NCBI GenBank assembly: GCA_964023205.1
Contig: OZ026846.1
Location: 33,128,194 to 33,192,193, forward strand
DNA from: Lutraria lutraria
Taxonomy: Eukaryota > Mollusca > Bivalvia > Venerida > Mactridae
Reading direction: 5' to 3'
Length of the DNA stretch: 64,000 nucleotides
Positions 23,633 to 36,428 of the stretch are shown here, piece by piece. The translations under genes and the position numbers were made by a program. Within the stretch, counting starts at the first letter, position 1, and every line of letters starts with the position of its first letter. The notes beneath the pieces were generated by a model. It searched no databases. It saw only the letters and a list, made by a program, of their open reading frames with translations, and was not told where the DNA came from.

Positions 23633-23842
23633 CTTTGAAATAAGACGAGGGCTACATATAATGCCCATTTCTTCTGTATCTTCTGTCACCTCTCCCTGTG
23701 GCGGATCTGGAATGATCATAACTGTCGAATAGACGGACAGATAATCAGAAATAACAACAGATATTGTAGAACGAATTTTGGACGAACGAGTCGGTTCAAT
23801 ATTTTGGTACGAATTATTTAAGACCACAAGTTCCGAGAACAT
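23633..23842 (-). other. Candidate coding exon on the minus strand, unrecognised
   Basis: On the minus strand TTTTTTATCAAG precedes an ATG at 23842. The frame gives exactly 70 codons (begins MFSELVVLNNSYQNI; contains IIPDPPQGEVTEDTEEMG) and ends at AAAG|GTATTC, phase 0. The frame stays open only a few codons past the donor. The acidic PDPPQGEVTEDTEE stretch looks like a cytoplasmic linker. No family recognised, and it may be chance. Confidence 0.28.
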
Positions 23843-23934
23843 CTTGATAAAAAATTCTATGTTAAAACAGAATTAAATCTTTCACTACTAATCAGATATA
23901 CGGTGGTTGTATTTAAGTGGAACAAACGGTTTAT

Positions 23935-24095
23935 TGGGGCCTCTGTAGACGGGTAGTTATGCATGGTTTCTGATCTGTAATCACTTGTCCCTCACTGCCA
24001 TTAAATCGAATCCTATTCGGGACCAGACAAGCTAGCAAATGGAAGGTCAGTTGTTCTACCAAGTGGGGGCCTGGGGTATCCAATCCCGTTAAACC
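23935..24095 (+). repeat. tRNA-derived SINE
   Basis: GGGGCCTCTGTAGACGGGTA, TCACTGCCATTAAATCGAAT and CGGGACCA match in order the copy at 30800-30985, with the body GAAGGTCAG...TCTACC after it. Confidence 0.6.
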
Positions 24096-24558
24096 TTGAA
24101 AAGACGCCAAAGTGACAATGGCTGCCAATGCGGAGTTTAACTTACAACTCCATTAAAATAGTTATTTTTGGGGGAAATTAGTTTATACATGTAATATTAT
24201 ATAGTTTCAACTCTTACACTTTATATGCCACATTTTCCGCTGGTCCTAGATGATTAACTGGTTTAACTTGCATATTGTATTAGGATAAGGAAACGATCAC
24301 AGAAGGGGGATGTTGTTGTCGTTTAGCACATTCCGATCCACTATATTCGATTGAGGTACGGAATCAACCGAAGTGTTCCGGTTAGTGTCGATGTAATGCT
24401 CGGAAATGTTCGGTTCAGAGCAAGACTTACACTTTTATTTACACGTGTAAGAACATCGACGTGGAATATTTTAGTTTGAATCGCATCCAGGAAGTATTTC
24501 CAATGTATGATATATCTTGTAAATGGCTGGCTGACTGTTATGTAATCACATAGTATTA

Positions 24559-24723
24559 CTGTACAACCTGTCTAGAGAGGGCATCTCTTGAGCAACAACC
24601 TCCCCTCAACAACAGCATGATTTTTCCCGCAGCACAACTTTTTAAACTCTCTAGAACAAAACCTTTCAACAGCAGCATAGTTTTGTTACTCTCAGAGGGT
24701 GTTGCTTTAGAGAGGTTGCACTG
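24559..24723. mobile_element. CAACCTCTC-family MITE
   Basis: CTGTACAACCTGTCTAGAGA to AGAGAGGTTGCACTG, flanked by TA. Internal AACAACAGCAT and CTCTAGA motifs match the 39122-39293 copy. Confidence 0.8.
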
Positions 24724-24774
24724 TATTTGTATAAATGCAGTTTTTTTTAAAGATGAATTTAAGATATTACAAAC

Positions 24775-24840
24775 AGAGTACTGATTGTGAGACTCGAACC
24801 CGCGACCTCCTGTTATCAACTGATTTTATTGAGCTGGTTG
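24775..24840 (-). repeat. tRNA-like SINE fragment
   Basis: The complement contains GGAGGTCGCGGGTTCGAGTC, a good B-box, with a deletion toward the A-box. Confidence 0.45.
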
Positions 24841-24956
24841 ATATCATACACAATTTAGTTACACAATTACTAGTACTCTAATACAATACTGCTATAACTG
24901 CTCTGTTATCTGCCGGAAATATGTCGTAGATTAGTTAAAATATGCTTGCAGACACC

Positions 24957-25315
24957 ATCAAATAGTAACACGTGGTATAACATAGAATCATACGGCACCA
25001 CATACTGGTAGTATCAAATCACATGTGATATCATTTTGTATCACATAGTACCTTGTGTTATAGTATCACATGGTATTACGTATCATGTGGTATCACATAA
25101 TAACACGTGAATCACGTGGAATCACGTATTATCTCATGGTAATACATGGAATCACTTAGTATCACATGGTATATTACACAGTAACACGTGGTATTACATA
25201 GTAACACGTGGTATTACACAGAAACACGTGGTATTACATAGCATCACGTGGTATTACACAGAAAACACGTGGTATTACATAGTATCACGCGGTATCCCAT
25301 AGTATCACAAGATAA
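24957..25315. repeat. Minisatellite of about 20 bp, rich in CACGTG boxes
   Basis: Units like ACATAGTAACACGTGGTATT, with degenerate ATCACATGGTATTA variants at the left. Eight exact CACGTG palindromes fall within about 310 bp. Confidence 0.85.
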
Positions 25316-25319
25316 ATTG

Positions 25320-26590
25320 TAATCTATGTGACCCTTCCATGAATAGAAATAAAATAATTGCAACTTTTTATACGATGATGATTACTTATTCTTCAATCTA
25401 CTTCAGTATTAGATATTTATCAGGCCTAGGGACAGACCGCACACGGGGATTAACCCACCTCTTCAGTCCATAGCTGTTTATATACTTCAGAATAATTTAT
25501 GTCGAATTGAAGTCCTTACCAGTCATTGACGTTTTGAACGAACATTGTTTTGATCAAAGGCTTGTCAGTATGGATCGGTTTTGATAACTGTCTTAAAAAT
25601 AAGATATTATTGCTAAGTGATCTTGGGTTTAAATGACGAACATGCTACAAAAAGGGTTGAAAAGGCTTCTTTTCATGTTGATGTATAAAACTGGTGTACT
25701 ATTCCTCATTGGGTGACTCTAATCTCGCAGCGTGAGAATTTGAAGATAATTGGTTGATCCGCTGTCAGCCAATCAGAGTGCCGGATACGAAACGACCAAT
25801 CGTTGTAAAGGGAAGATAAAGAATTCCAATGTTTTATTATTAGACTTGTTCTAATTAGAAGCTGATAAGTAAATATAAACAACGAATGACATTTTAATCA
25901 ACATAACTTATAAAGGGACGAAAAGATCTCTGAAATCCGTTTATGATATTCGTCATCATCATCAACAAAAAGTACAATAAACACAAAAATGTAGCAGCAA
26001 CAACAGCAGTAATAACAACATGAGGTCAAAAAACAATAATAATATAAATTAAGTAGAAAATTAACTGAGGTGTGTTCAGCACTACTAGCTAATTATTTGA
26101 GTACTATTTAGCAAAAAAAAAACTATTAGCTATATTTAAACCTTGCAAATATTGTAGATAGCCAAGACTATATCGACTTTCAATTTACTATATATGAATA
26201 AGTATTCAAAGAAATAATGAATTAATGATATATTAATAGTGAGTAAAGCTAATCTAGCAGTTAATTGTAAGTGTATGTTACCCTGGCAACATTTAGAACA
26301 TCGATTATTTGAGTCTTAAAAGCGTTTATAAAACATTGTTTATATAGTCCTCAGCAGGTTACTTGTCTTTTTACTAGAAGGATGCGTACGTTATCAGGCA
26401 CTGGACGAACTAGGGCACTATCAGCTGATATAAGAGAGAGTGTCGCCGCGCGCGTCCATAGAAACTCATAAGTGCCTCGCTCATCTACAATGATCGTCTG
26501 CTAGTGTGTTGACAAGACTTTATTATGATGTTAATTATAATAAACATATCACGATAACAAATTTATAAGAATATTTTATCTAACAACATA
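25320..26590. other. Intergenic, nothing coding recognised
   Basis: AT-rich apart from a CG-rich patch (CGCCGCGCGCGTCC, about 26443), possibly part of a promoter for the candidate exon at 26597. There are AACAACAGCAG-type simple repeats near 26000. Confidence 0.4.
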
Positions 26591-26596
26591 CTTAAA

Positions 26597-26638
26597 ATGG
26601 TTGCTCAAAACTGCAGACCTGGATTTAAAACGATAAAG
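26597..26638 (+). other. Candidate short first coding exon
   Basis: ATG in an A-rich context (CTTAAAATGG) opens 14 codons, MVAQNCRPGFKTIK, ending at a strong donor AAAG|GTAAGA. The 200 bp upstream contain a CG-rich patch (GTCGCCGCGCGCGTCC, about 26443), unusual for this AT-rich window and compatible with a promoter. No downstream exon was identified, so this remains a signal-based guess. Confidence 0.25.
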
Positions 26639-27546
26639 GTAAGACGTTTGCAAGAAAATAAAATCTAAATTCACGTAAACGGAAAGTTGATGTTAATTCT
26701 CGCATACCAAGTCTATTGCTGACGAACGCTGATAACGTTTGATGTATTGGAACATTGTAGGTTTTATAGATCTATGAATGTATTTGAATTTTTTTTATTT
26801 CGTTCTAACCAGGCAGTAAGATTTCTTAATACGAGGCCTACTGTATATATTTAATTCAATGCATACTTGTTTTTCTAAAAACGTTGAATATTTCTTTCTA
26901 TACGAATAAACTGACTCGTTTAAAGGTGCAAAACGCTTTATTTCGTTGTATTTTGCTAGTAAAATGTCTGTATTTCGCAAAAGAAAATATTCTGGCCGAC
27001 GAATTTTCATTTCATTTTCTGAAATTCAAGCCATGTTTTTAAGAATTCATCCCGCATGCTGAGCTTAATAGAGTAAGATCAACGGACCACTGGGCCTTGA
27101 GTTCAAACCCTAGGCTCCGTCCGTATATTTCTGTGACGATTTGTTTCCAAACATTGCCTCTAAAGCCATCCTTCCTCGCCGCAAAGTCGGTCAATTCATG
27201 AGATTTAGTTGACGTTTACCTGAAGGTAACGGTTCGGAATCCAGGACAATATTTAGCTAAAATACCGCTTAACTGAATGTGTAAAGAAAACATAGTTTTA
27301 TAGTCGATGAATATGACTTTGTCTTATACCAAGCATTTTATTGATACGCTACACTACTTTCGATTTGAAAACTTATTTAAGCCATGAACCTCGTTTTGAG
27401 AAATGAACCTCGATTTGGAAATAAAAGAGCATGCGAACGTCTGAAGAAACTTGGTATAACTTTGTTGGTTTCTGTGCTTTGTAGGAATATTTTTGTAGAT
27501 ACACTAGTACTGTAGTTCTCTACGGATATCATATGTGTTACATATA

Positions 27547-27721
27547 CAGTACAACCTCTCCAGAGTGGCCCTCTCTTGAGCAACAACCTTCCTTCAGCAT
27601 CAGCATGTTTTTTCCCATTATACGATTTTGCTATTAATTTAACCTCTCTTGAGCAACAACCTCTGAACAACAACATAATTATGTTATTCTTAAAGGGTGT
27701 TGCTTTGGAGAGGTTGCAATG
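27547..27721. mobile_element. CAACCTCTC-family MITE
   Basis: CAGTACAACCTCTCCAGAG to GGAGAGGTTGCAATG, each end flanked by TA; internal CTCTCTTGAGCAACAACC occurs at both sides. Confidence 0.85.
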
Positions 27722-27724
27722 TAT

Positions 27725-29010
27725 ATACATACTAAGAGTACAAGTTATTGATTTAATCCGCTGCTGTTTTGTTACCAGATCTCAATAACTATAACTAAAA
27801 ACAACAGCCAAAATACAGCTAAAATATAACAACAATAACATCAACACCAACACACTGTATCCTGGCATCTTTCAACTTTGACCTAACCGCCTTTGGTGCA
27901 TTAAAAAAGAAATCTACATTACGTAAAGTCCCTGATCAAAAACAACAAAAATAGCAAAGAGTTACCTTTCTCAAAGATAACAGTGAGCGTATAAAGACAG
28001 ACAGAACATTGAAAACGAACAAAACATAAAAACACACGTCATGTCATAATGTAGTTTCTTACAAAGACAACATTGTTTGGGTGATTTTTTTCAGTCCGGG
28101 GTATTTTCCCAAACGTCTCGTTTCTTGAGTATAAAGACGATAGTTGTAACCCAATCTACAATGTTCAGGGTCAAGCCCCTAGATTTCATTTCAATTGATT
28201 TCCACAAGAGATATGGTTGTAAGCCTGACTCTATCGAGGGTTATTATAGAAGTTCTTATTGAAAACTGATTATGTCATATATTAATAATGTCTCGATCTG
28301 TTTGTAAAGTAATCCTAAAAGTTGCCAATACTGAAATACCCCATGATATTTTCATTAATTTGAGTTTAAGTTTTAACTTCTTCCTGATTGACTTAAATAA
28401 CAATTCAATTGATTGAAAAACAGCTGAGATCGCATGTTAGGTCAGTGTTATTGTACTATTATAACATACGCGTTTATTTTTGCAACCCGGAAGTGCTAAC
28501 ATTGTTTTAAGATTTGAGGCGAATTACAAAAAAGAATTATTGCAAAATCGTTGAAATAATTACAATTATATAAGAAGCATGAAATTTTCAAATAGAATGA
28601 TTTATGGATGATATTTTGCTACAAAACCTCCCAAATAAAACATAGTAACAAGGTACGTGCTTTTATTTCTAATCAGGGCCAGAATATTTAAAAGTTATTT
28701 GTGTAGTTGGGTTTTTGTTATTTTCATATATGAATATGTCAGTGTATTGTTAAGATAATTTGTGAATAGTTTAACATTTTATCCGGGTTGCGTGACGAAG
28801 AGTTTGTTTTTAAATAAAGTGTTAGATATTTGATGATTTGTTAGCGATTGATTTAGGTAGGAGTTTTGCAGACAATATATGAAATCTTGAAATACTTGAA
28901 ACACTGTTTTACTTGTACACTTGCAGAGCGCTTTCTACACCTAAACCTACACTGAAACTATATCTGAATAGATCATTAAAATTTGCCTATATTGAGACAA
29001 TCCTATACTC
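27725..29010. other. Intergenic, nothing coding recognised
   Basis: AT-rich. Frames at 28077-28262 and 28913-29134 lack splice or family support; the latter runs into the minisatellite. Confidence 0.45.
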
Positions 29011-29014
29011 GTAT

Positions 29015-29968
29015 ATGTCAGACAATTTGCGCTACATGCCAGATACTAGGCACTATATGTCAGACACTGTACGCTATACGTCAGACATCAGGCGCTGTAT
29101 GTCAGACACTATGCACTATACATTGTATGTCTGACACTTTGCACTATATGTCAAACACTATGTACTATATGCCAAACACTAAGCACTATATGTCTGACAC
29201 TATGCACTATATGTCTGACACTATACGCTCTATATCTGACACTATGCACTATATGCCAGACACTTAGCATTATATGTATGATGCTTTGCACTATATGTCA
29301 AACACTATGCACGATATGTCAGACACTAAGCACTATATGTCTGACACTATGCACTACATGTCAAACACTAAGCACTATATGTCAGACACTATACGCTATA
29401 TGTCAGACAATATGCACTATATGTCTGACACTTTGCACTATATGTCATACACTATGCACTACATGCCAAACACTAAGCACTACATGTCAGACACTGTACG
29501 CTATATGTCAGACACTATGCATTATATGTCTGACACTTTGCACTATATGTCATACACTATGCACGATATGTCAGACACTAAGCACTATATGTCTGACACT
29601 ATGCACTACATGCCAAACACTAAGAACTATATGTTAGACATCATGCGCTACATGTCAAACGCTTTGCACTATAAGTCAAACATTGTGTACTATATGTCTG
29701 ACACTGTGCACTATATGTAAGACACTATGCATTATATGTCAACCACTATGCACTATAAGTCAAACACCATGTACTACATGTCTGACACTATGCACAATAT
29801 GTCAGACACTAAGCGCAATATGTCAGACACTATGTGCTATATGTCAGACACTATGTGCTATATGCAAAACACTAAGCACTATCTGTCTGACGCTATGCAT
29901 AATATATCTGACACTATACGCTCTATATATGACACTATGCACTACATGCCAGGCACTATGTGCTATTA
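29015..29968. repeat. Minisatellite, about 45 units of 21 bp
   Basis: Unit close to CACTATATGTCAGACACTAT with few length changes. Because 21 is divisible by three, long frames encoding heptads such as MHYMSDT run through it; they have no independent support as proteins. Confidence 0.9.
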
Positions 29969-29979
29969 AAAAATACTGA

Positions 29980-30110
29980 AAAAAAATTACTGTTACCTAT
30001 GTGACAGTAAAAAAATACTGTTAGAAATTTACTATTACCCTGTGACAGTAAAAAAATGTTCAGTCACGTGGTACCATGAATGTAACAGTAAAAATGTTAC
30101 CTGTTTGCCT
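29980..30110. repeat. Short repeats between the two minisatellite arrays
   Basis: TACTGTTACC and GTGACAGTAAAAAAAT occur several times in direct and inverted orientation, separating the 21-bp and 42-bp arrays. Confidence 0.5.
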
Positions 30111-30179
30111 ATGGGAAATAAACATTACGAAAAAAGTGAGGGGTAATACAAAATTATGTCAGACAATAATTATGTACTT

Positions 30180-30412
30180 TATGCCAAACACTATGCACTA
30201 TATGTCAGAAACTATTTGGTATATACCAAACGCTATGCACTTTATGTCAGACACTATTTGGTATATACCAAACGCTATGCACTTTATGTCATACACTATT
30301 TGGTATATACCAAACACTATGCACTTTATGTCAGACACTATTTGGTATATACCAAACGCTATGCACTTTATGTCAGACACTATTTGGTATATACCAAACG
30401 CTATGCACTAGA
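30180..30412. repeat. Minisatellite, 5 units of 42 bp, derived from the 21-bp array
   Basis: Each unit joins a standard half (CTATGCACTTTATGTCAGAC) to a half containing the 16-bp perfect palindrome TTTGGTATATACCAAA. Units are almost identical, more so than in the 21-bp array. Both strands are open across it. Confidence 0.9.
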
Positions 30413-30799
30413 TGTAACGTACAATACATGCCCGCTACACCCGTATGTGTCAATGCCGTTATTTCTTTCACTTTTGTGTGCTATCAGGGTTATACATGTA
30501 TGTACTCCTCTATCTAGTGTTTGTTGTGGCACCATTAGTCAGCATAGATTGTTTGTGTTATTTATTGACAGTATTTCGACCGTGGTAACTTGATTGTTTC
30601 GTAGTACATGCATTTAAACTAAGCCAAAGAAACAATAAATGTACATTCAAATTAAATTATCGCTATATGCCATACATATTCAGAATATTTGTTTAACATA
30701 ATTGAGTTCACTCCCTTTAAATGCGGAAATGAGTTATTTGAACAAAATACGAACTTTTTCTATATAATGTTAACCTATAGGTTATAGAAGAATGTTAAG

Positions 30800-30990
30800 A
30801 GGGGCCCTGTGGTAAAATGGTTATGGTCTTTCATTAGTGGTCACTAGTCACCTCACTGCTGTAAGCTCGAATCCACCCGGGACCAAAGTTTTCACTTGAT
30901 GAAGCTGTCTAAGGCCGTTAGGTCTACCTTCTTCATAGAAGTTGGAAAGTCGCAAATGACTCCCGACTGTTGGCGCGACGGTAAATCCCA
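30800..30990 (+). repeat. tRNA-derived SINE
   Basis: GGGGCCCTGTGGTAAAATGG (A-box region) and AAGCTCGAATCCACCCGGGA (B-box), then GAAGCTGTCTAAGGCCGTTA and AAAGTCGCAAATGACTCCC. Same family as 23935-24095. Confidence 0.65.
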
Positions 30991-33689
30991 GCGAAATATG
31001 AATAAATGAAAAAATGATAACTAAATAGTGAACCGGAGTCAATGAAAGTTTGTGATTAACAAAAAAAATACATGTATAAATATGTTGATAATATTGATAA
31101 CGTATATAAGTACAGTGAATTATATTCCGTATAGGGTTATCTTACACTTACGCGTGAGTATATGTTCATAGCATCTAGATCATTTTAGTAATAACATATT
31201 TTTTATTAGAATAGCAATGTTCGAGTATTTTTTTGCTCCGAAAGAAAACTCTGTAATGTACATATTGTATACAGCGCAAACTATGTTGATGATAAAGCAA
31301 CAAAAACGTCATACTTCCACTGACGTCTTCCATAAATCTTTTTTCTGATTTCGGAGAAAAAGAACATAATTAATTACATAATAAATTATGATACCATTGA
31401 CAATTTTTTTTTAAAAAGACCGTTAAAAGTCTAGAAGTTGAAAAACTGGGTCGCTCTGTGTAGCTTGAGATTGGGAACTTTATTTTAATTTTACGCCTGA
31501 AATATCAAATGTAATACTTGTGCACACATGAGAATTCTATTTTAAAATACAATGTTTAATAATGTTAAATTTATCCTATAAGTTTAAAACAACATCCGTC
31601 ATCTGTCAGATCACTCTGGACATGCCTATAATGAGATCAAAGTGAACAAATAAATAACTTGTGTTTTATGTTACCGTTAAGTGTGATAACTCATCCATCA
31701 ATACGTGCATGTATAAAGGGTCTTAGTTGACACATAGACAAATTTGTTTAATTGATTCTAAAATATTGTTACAAGATAAAGATTCACTAATTGTGTGTGT
31801 AATGACATGAATGGCTATCACCTTGTTTGTTTTAAGATTTATGTTTTTAATATAATCGACAAATTAGTGTTTTAATCCACAAAGAGGAACACTAAGTCTT
31901 TATAAAAGTTAATAACTTTAATATTGACATTCCACCAGTATTAACCGTTTTGATTCAAAGATAAACATAACTGGTGGATCTGTTTGTTTAAAAAAGCATA
32001 ATAAATGAATTTGATATTTCATATAGTTAATTTTAACTGCGTTAATATGGCTTTGTATTTTAAGTTTTGCTGTCTATATACATAAATGGACTTATGAAAA
32101 AATCTGCTAGTTTTCACGTTTGCAATAAGTGACTTCTTAGCCCTGAGTTCAACCACCTTTCACACCGTCTGAACTCAGCTGTCAGGTTCAATGACTATGC
32201 TCAACAAGCAGCCCCAGCGACCACCATGATTTGACCCAAAGCTTTACGGTCAATATTTTGCATTACTTCAGCTAGTAAATATTTTGTTTGAGCTCTAGGA
32301 CCAACCTTTCTGCCTAACTTTAACCATTAAGCTTTTTTTTCTCTCGAGCGCAACGGCTTACTTTTCTGCCGAACTTTGGCTGTTATTTTTTCAGTGCTAT
32401 GGCCAACCTTTCTACTTTACTTTAAGTATGAAGTGCTTTATCGAGCTCAAAGTCCAACCATTCTTTTTAAGTCATCTGTCTTGAAAAATTGTCATCCCAA
32501 CGCCAATGTTCTATACCTATGCTCAACGACCCCGCCTACCGCCGCACCCTAAATGGATGAGTTACCTCGTTATTGACATAATTAGAATTCGTGAGAGAAA
32601 AACATGTAATAGATGCTTTATTGTTTCATCCATGCTTACTAAATTTACAGAATTAATGTAAAGTGACTTTGTACACTACGTAGATGTCGCATTGCATGTA
32701 TATTATAGGATGCGTGTAAAGTGTCATCATTTCTTTTCTAAAATACTGTAATAATGTTGTTAACTTACAAATATTGGTTTTAACTGTAAACACTACACAA
32801 AGTGTGTGTTTTATTTAATGTTAGTATTACTAGTGATCACTATTTATACATGTACATATATTCACATTTGTGCGGTTATACATGAAAACTTACACGTTCT
32901 GTCGAAGTAAAGTTCAAATATATCCAGCGGGCTTGTCAATTATATTGAAAGCTAAACGTTTACTTGACGTTTCACGATCTTTATACATGAAACCCGACGT
33001 ATCTAGGGGACAATCGCGGTAGTTTGATCAACTTGTGGTAATTTGTTAAAATTTCAATATTTGAATAAACTGTTAAGATTTTGAACTGCTCATTCATCAA
33101 CGTCCAAATATATTTTCAATTATCATAGAAATTAAAATAACGGTAAATTTCGAACATCTTATTGTACTTGTAGAATTTTATAACAAAATATCAAGTAAGA
33201 ATCCTAAAAAATATTTAAATCAAAATTAATGTCATCATTTGTCTACGCTTTTTTATGATTGATTTCGATGGGTACATTTTTGTAATCGTAATTAAGATTG
33301 CATGTAGGATGTGAGAGTAAAATTGGATGGAACAATCAGAACCTTTCTTTGGCGTCCTATTTACCTTAGACGTACCGTACGTGTCCGGAGATTCCCGTGG
33401 ATGTACTTTACTTTTGACAACTTACAAATGTAGGGCAAATTACCATCATAACAAAAATCCTTTGTGTAGATAGTTGAAATCCCCTCTGATTTATTTTTCA
33501 AGGAAGACAAAAACCCCTTCCGTAAATTTTAAGAGTTGGACAAAATCTCCTCTTTGATGTTGCAAAAATTATCTTTAATAGATGATGATAAAAATCCCGG
33601 CATTGGATATTGTTATCAAACATAACCAAATTGAGACGATAGGACAGTCATTCAGATTCACCAATATGCTGAGCTATTCTACATGTGTG
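30991..33689. other. Intergenic, nothing coding recognised
   Basis: AT-rich, apparently unique. A more GC-balanced patch at about 32130-32570 repeats CTCAACNA...CCCCAGCGACC-like words (32200 and 32520) but has no open frame. Confidence 0.45.
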
Positions 33690-33965
33690 GATTTTTGAAA
33701 TGTTCATTACTCTATAATTCAGAACAATAGATAAAACAGTGATAGTAAAATATAAGAAATATCTTTTATTTGCTCTAAAACAATATTTACATTATATAGA
33801 CATTTGCCACATCTCGTAAAATTGTTGTCAGATTTTTATTTTTTGCAGTATCATTCAAAAAATACATTTCTATTTGTACTTCGTGATTAAAAATGAAAAT
33901 TTCGAAATGTTTTTATTGCAAGTAAAAGTCAGTTTCATTAATTTGACATCTTTCTAGGTAAGATA
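33690..33965 (-). repeat. Dispersed repeat of about 280 bp, copy 3
   Basis: Reverse orientation: AACAATAGATAAAACAGTGA, CAATATTTACATTATATAGA, TTTTTATTGCAAGTAAAAGT, TCTAGGTAAGA. Confidence 0.75.
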
Positions 33966-34786
33966 CTGAGACCTCTTTTGTGTTCATGTTACAACCGAAT
34001 GATTATTGTAGTGCTCTGTCAAGATTTATGTTTTGACTTAAAGACGTAGCCACGAATTGTTACTTTAAGTTTACATTGTAAATATTATTTTCCGATATTT
34101 ATGTAGACAAAATTACTATAGATAAAATCATCATAGACTTATAATGATGAAGTGACAGATCCAGTATCTTTTATATACATGTAGGTATTAGTACATAGTA
34201 TGTACATTCATATTTTATACCATGATATATAGTATGCATACATATACATGTATGTACATTGATATTTTATCTATTTTAATAAATATCAATTTATTATTAT
34301 CATTTATTATTATATTTTGTTGAAATGTTCTCAGGACCAAAGCCTGCCTAAAGAATTGATTGTTTTATTGTTTTAAATAATAAAAATGGAATTAATTATT
34401 TGACACACGATAAAGTCGTTAAACTGACAATAATACGATGGTGTCATTATCTGTATAAATGTTGTACGGAAGACATTAGTGGTATTATTACGCAAGATAT
34501 AATAAAATTGTACTATGGATATTTAATTGCTGTATGACACCCTGAGATAAGTATCATACTGCACGTGACCTCGGGCTATCTGGGACAGTCAGATGATCTT
34601 GTCCGCTACATATTGTATTCAGAATAAACAATTAAAAATATTAAAAAAAATTTTTTTAACAAAATAGTGTACTAATGAATCATTTTATAAAACATACAAC
34701 ACGGTAGCTAAATCAGAAATATGTTCATATATTGTTCTCTCAGATAACTTGTAGATAAAACATTATATAGTGAATGAATACATGTA

Positions 34787-34962
34787 CAGGCTTGTGTTGG
34801 TCACCACCTATGAATAAAGGCCACCGTGTGAATAAAGGTCATATCCTTTAAATATCGTCATTTAATATTTAGATCAAAATGACATCCAAAATAAAGACCA
34901 CCTGTCAATAAAGGCCATATTATGTTTTTCCCAAGGGTGGCCTTTGTTCACAAATGTGACTG
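34787..34962. mobile_element. MITE of the AAAGGCCAC family
   Basis: CAGGCTTGTGTTGGTCACC with AATAAAGGCCACC, to GGTGGCCTTTGTTCACAAA and TGTGACTG; TA precedes the left end. Confidence 0.7.
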
Positions 34963-35149
34963 GTGTTAAAGTATCTTGAATTATACTATAATAAATATAT
35001 CAATTAACTAATATATAATTAATATAAAATCAAGCATTAAAGCACTAAAACAGAGTTAACCTTCCTAATTAATGTGAGTAATACAATTTATTTCCAGTTC
35101 TAACAAATCTACGCATTCTGATTGGTCAATTGATAGAGTTTACACTTCG

Positions 35150-35303
35150 ATCCCCGATTATAGGCCATCTCGTGAATAAAGGCCATTTTTGAAAACCCCT
35201 CATTGATTATTTGAACTAACTGACCTCCGAATAAAGGCAATCGGATAATAAAGACCACATTATATGTATTTATAAGGATGGCTTTTGTTCGCAAGTTTGA
35301 CTG
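35150..35303. mobile_element. MITE of the AAAGGCCAC family, diverged
   Basis: ATAGGCCATCTCGTGAATAA to GGATGGCTTTTGTTCGCAAG and TTTGACTG. The left terminal CAGT is lost. Confidence 0.6.
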
Positions 35304-35419
35304 CATATAATGTACACAACTATTGCAGCTGGATATGTGAAAGTTAAAGTTTTAACTTACTGTAAAAGTTGATACTTAAACAGAAAAAGTAAAAACAATT
35401 TATTTGTTTATTTTCTCAG

Positions 35420-35575
35420 CTAACTGAAGAATCCTTTGGGTGTAGCAAAATTATTTTGTTGTTAAGAGGTTGTTACTCTAGAGAGTTAAATTAATAGTTA
35501 AATCGTGCAGTGGGAAGAATGTATGCTAAAGGGAGGTTGCTGCTCAATAGAGAGCCGCTCTGGAGAGGTTGTATT
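35420..35575. mobile_element. CAACCTCTC-family MITE, one end worn
   Basis: Right end GCCGCTCTGGAGAGGTTGTA; the middle has TTAAATCGTGCAGTGGGAAG as in other copies; the left terminal repeat is missing. A further end fragment (GGGTGTTGTTTTGGAGAGGT) is at 35815-35855. Confidence 0.65.
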
Positions 35576-36428
35576 TAATCACAGAACTAGGTCACATATA
35601 CAATAGTTCTAACATTAAGCAATTTTCCGTTGATGTATTTAAATAAATTAACCCATACAGAGTATACTTTATTTTATTTCTCATTTTAACACGTGATGGT
35701 AATGTTTAACCTACTAAAATGTATGTTAATTAATCTATTAATTCAAACTACGTACATATGACAAATTTCAATATTTCAATGATACAAGCATTATTCAAAG
35801 GGTATTGGTCAGTATGACTATTGTTCAAAGGGTGTTGTTTTGGAGAGGTTGCGCTGTATTTTAAAACAACCAATCAGAAATCAGAAAATATTAATATAGT
35901 TCAGACCAATTAACTGTTTTCAATAAAGCGAATATTGACAGGTCGTTTGTTATCATTAGAGATATCATTATCAGACAACAGCTAACTTCACCGCCTTATC
36001 TTTAAAGAAAAAAAACACAACAAGTTGATTTTGATAAAGTCACATCACCCCCCGCGGGCATGCTCGTGTTCACCAGCCAGTCGGTTATATGTTTTTAAAC
36101 GGCTAATTTGTCTATCAATAAAACAATAAATCAATATTGAACAAACTTCATGTTTCTCCTTATCACTATCAACATAAATTTGTACATTTATCAAAAATCA
36201 ATTGACTTCTCAATAGAAGAAACTAGTTGTTTGAAGACACCGCTGTTATCAAAATATTAGTATGTTTAAATTTGTTTCAATTTGTTTAAATTTGTTTTTG
36301 TTATATCTGACAATGGCATTTGTTTTACTGCATATGATGTATAAAAAGTCTGTACAGATATATATATCCATTTCGAACAATAATAAAACATATTAAGTGT
36401 AAATATGTCATATAAAATAAATTAGATA

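Noticed and set aside
24957..25315. CRISPR-like array
   Set aside because: Eukaryotic context; the units are adjacent tandem repeats without spacers.
29015..30412. Long open frames of 80-148 codons with MSDT/MHYM heptads, and both-strand frames in the 42-bp array
   Set aside because: They follow from repeat lengths divisible by three; no start context, splice or composition evidence for proteins.
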